Below, in pieces: positions 5,675-6,238 of a stretch of 6,238 nucleotides of DNA. The stretch spans positions 1 to 6,238 of the forward strand of contig CAAEDD010000131.1 in assembly GCA_900754515.1 (NCBI GenBank), read 5' to 3'. The notes below the pieces were generated by a model. The model was not told the origin of the DNA. It saw only the letters and a list, made by a program, of their open reading frames with translations, and made no database searches. The translations under genes were made by a program, and so were the position numbers. The stretch comes from an uncultured Oscillospiraceae bacterium. GTDB taxonomy: Bacteria > Bacillota > Clostridia > Oscillospirales > Oscillospiraceae. Position 1 is the first letter of the stretch, and each line of letters starts with the position of its first letter.

Positions 5675-5860
5675 TTATCTGGCTGCCCTGTCCTTCTTTT
5701 TCTCCTCAGCTCTTCTCTGTGCTTTCCACTCCTCAAATTTCCTTTGCCCCTATTCGCTCTCATAGAAAGCCAGTATGTCCGGCCAGATGCAGCGGGCAAT
5801 GGCTTCTATCTCATGCTGGGGAAAATTGGCGTTATTTATAAGTTTCTTTCTCCTGCTCAA
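5675..5860 (-). pseudogene. Small mobile-element-type gene interrupted by an in-frame TAG
   Basis: TTG 5860 has a strong GGGAGG (5867-5872) six bases upstream and encodes 36 residues beginning MSRRKKLINNANFPQHEIEA. It stops at TAG 5752-5750. The same frame continues for 25 more codons (GQRKFEEWKAQRRAEEKKKD, then RAAR) to TAA 5677-5675. The charged second half reads as a natural continuation. From memory, small proteins of clostridial conjugative elements share FPQHEIEA-like starts and an ESEEGQREFEEWK-like middle, which would make TAG a GAG-to-TAG change. So this is probably a 62-residue gene broken by one nonsense mutation, or a shortened 36-residue protein. The function of the family is unknown to me. 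Its start overlaps the stop of the decayed frame before it. Confidence 0.6.
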
Positions 5861-5991
5861 ACAATTCCTCCCTTTACTGATTTATAGCTGCCTGGATATA
5901 GCCACTTCCTATTGGTGTAGATAAATGAAACCCCGTTTTGTGATGCAGTGATACCTAATACCGCCTTGCCGGTTTTGAGACCGGAAAGCCC
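5857..5991 (-). pseudogene. Decayed small frame without a start codon
   Basis: A 44-codon open frame follows a TAA (5994-5992) and ends at TGA 5859-5857, which overlaps the TTG start of the next small gene. Its second half reads like a real protein (NGVSFIYTNRKWLYPGSYKS). The frame contains no ATG, GTG or TTG start, so as it stands it cannot be translated conventionally. It includes an inverted repeat, CCGGT 5969-5973 / ACCGG 5980-5984. It may be the remains of a small mobile-element gene whose start was lost, or the out-of-frame tail of the zinc-ribbon gene upstream. Confidence 0.35.
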
Positions 5992-5998
5992 TTAAATT

Positions 5999-6238
5999 TC
6001 AGGACTTTTCTGGGCCTATCTTTCTACAGTCTGCCCGCTTTGCCCTTGCGTAGGCTGCCTTCTGCTGCCGGTGGGCGAACGCCTTGCAGTCAGTACAATA
6101 CTTAGCCCGATTGGAAGCAGAATAGAAGGCCCTGCCACACCTGCAACAGTGCTTAAAAGCCTTGCCCTTAAAAATTTTCGCTTTTAGTTTTTTGCCCTCG
6201 TTGTCCTCCAGAATTACGTTACGGAAAAATTTGCAGCA
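5999..6238 (-). CDS. Zinc-ribbon small protein, 5' end outside the window
   Basis: An open frame enters from the right edge and runs 79 codons to TGA 6001-5999. It contains two C-x2-C pairs, in HCCRCGRAF (about residues 30-38 of the visible part) and YCTDCKAF (47-54), which fit a zinc ribbon. A basic Lys/Arg/Ala-rich tail follows, suggesting nucleic-acid binding. Short Cys-rich proteins of this kind are, as I recall, frequent in conjugative elements of gut Clostridia. It lies upstream of two decayed small frames on the same strand. The start and full length cannot be seen, and the tail may be shortened by a frameshift near 5999. Specific function is unknown. Confidence 0.6.
   Translation of the reverse strand, partial: CCKFFRNVILEDNEGKKLKAKIFKGKAFKHCCRCGRAFYSASNRAKYCTDCKAFAHRQQKAAYARAKRADCRKIGPEKS

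Noticed and set aside
5561..5887. 108-codon plus-strand frame after the kinase gene
   Set aside because: It begins inside the kinase gene in another frame and is antisense to the small interrupted gene, which has a strong ribosome binding site.

Overview
This 6.2 kb window looks like chromosomal DNA of a Gram-positive anaerobe of the Clostridia (Bacillota). The grounds are strong AGGAGG-type ribosome binding sites, several TTG starts, a VanR/VanS-type two-component pair, a clostridial-style phosphatidylserine synthase and moderate GC. I cannot name a species.

Layout. Bases 1-290 hold no convincing gene, but they carry a run of seven separate hairpins (33-204). A promoter near 294-322 starts a structured leader of about 145 nt that ends in a strong intrinsic terminator (417-456), directly in front of a GNAT N-acetyltransferase gene (474-1022, +). 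This looks like an attenuated gene. On the minus strand, 3429 down to 1182 is a tight four-gene operon: a TVP38/DedA-superfamily membrane protein, phosphatidylserine synthase (pssA), phosphatidylserine decarboxylase (psd) and a 66-residue two-helix membrane protein. The last three are joined by ATGA stop/start overlaps or short spacing. Divergent from it (3584-5594, +) is an OmpR/VanR-type response regulator overlapping its sensor histidine kinase. From 5675 to the right edge, on the minus strand, are decayed small genes that look like mobile-element cargo: a zinc-ribbon protein cut by the window edge, a small frame without a start codon, and a small gene interrupted by an in-frame TAG.

How it fits together. 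PssA makes phosphatidylserine from CDP-diacylglycerol and serine, and Psd decarboxylates it to phosphatidylethanolamine (PE). The TVP38/DedA-type protein is a good candidate for moving PE across the membrane, because Bacillus subtilis places the DedA-superfamily protein PetA (YbfM) in its pssA-psd operon. The divergent sensor pair could adjust this lipid pathway to envelope stress. That link is an inference from position alone. The most novel parts are the unnamed 66-residue protein coupled to psd, the attenuated acetyltransferase leader, the hairpin array at the left edge, and the amber-interrupted small gene at the right.
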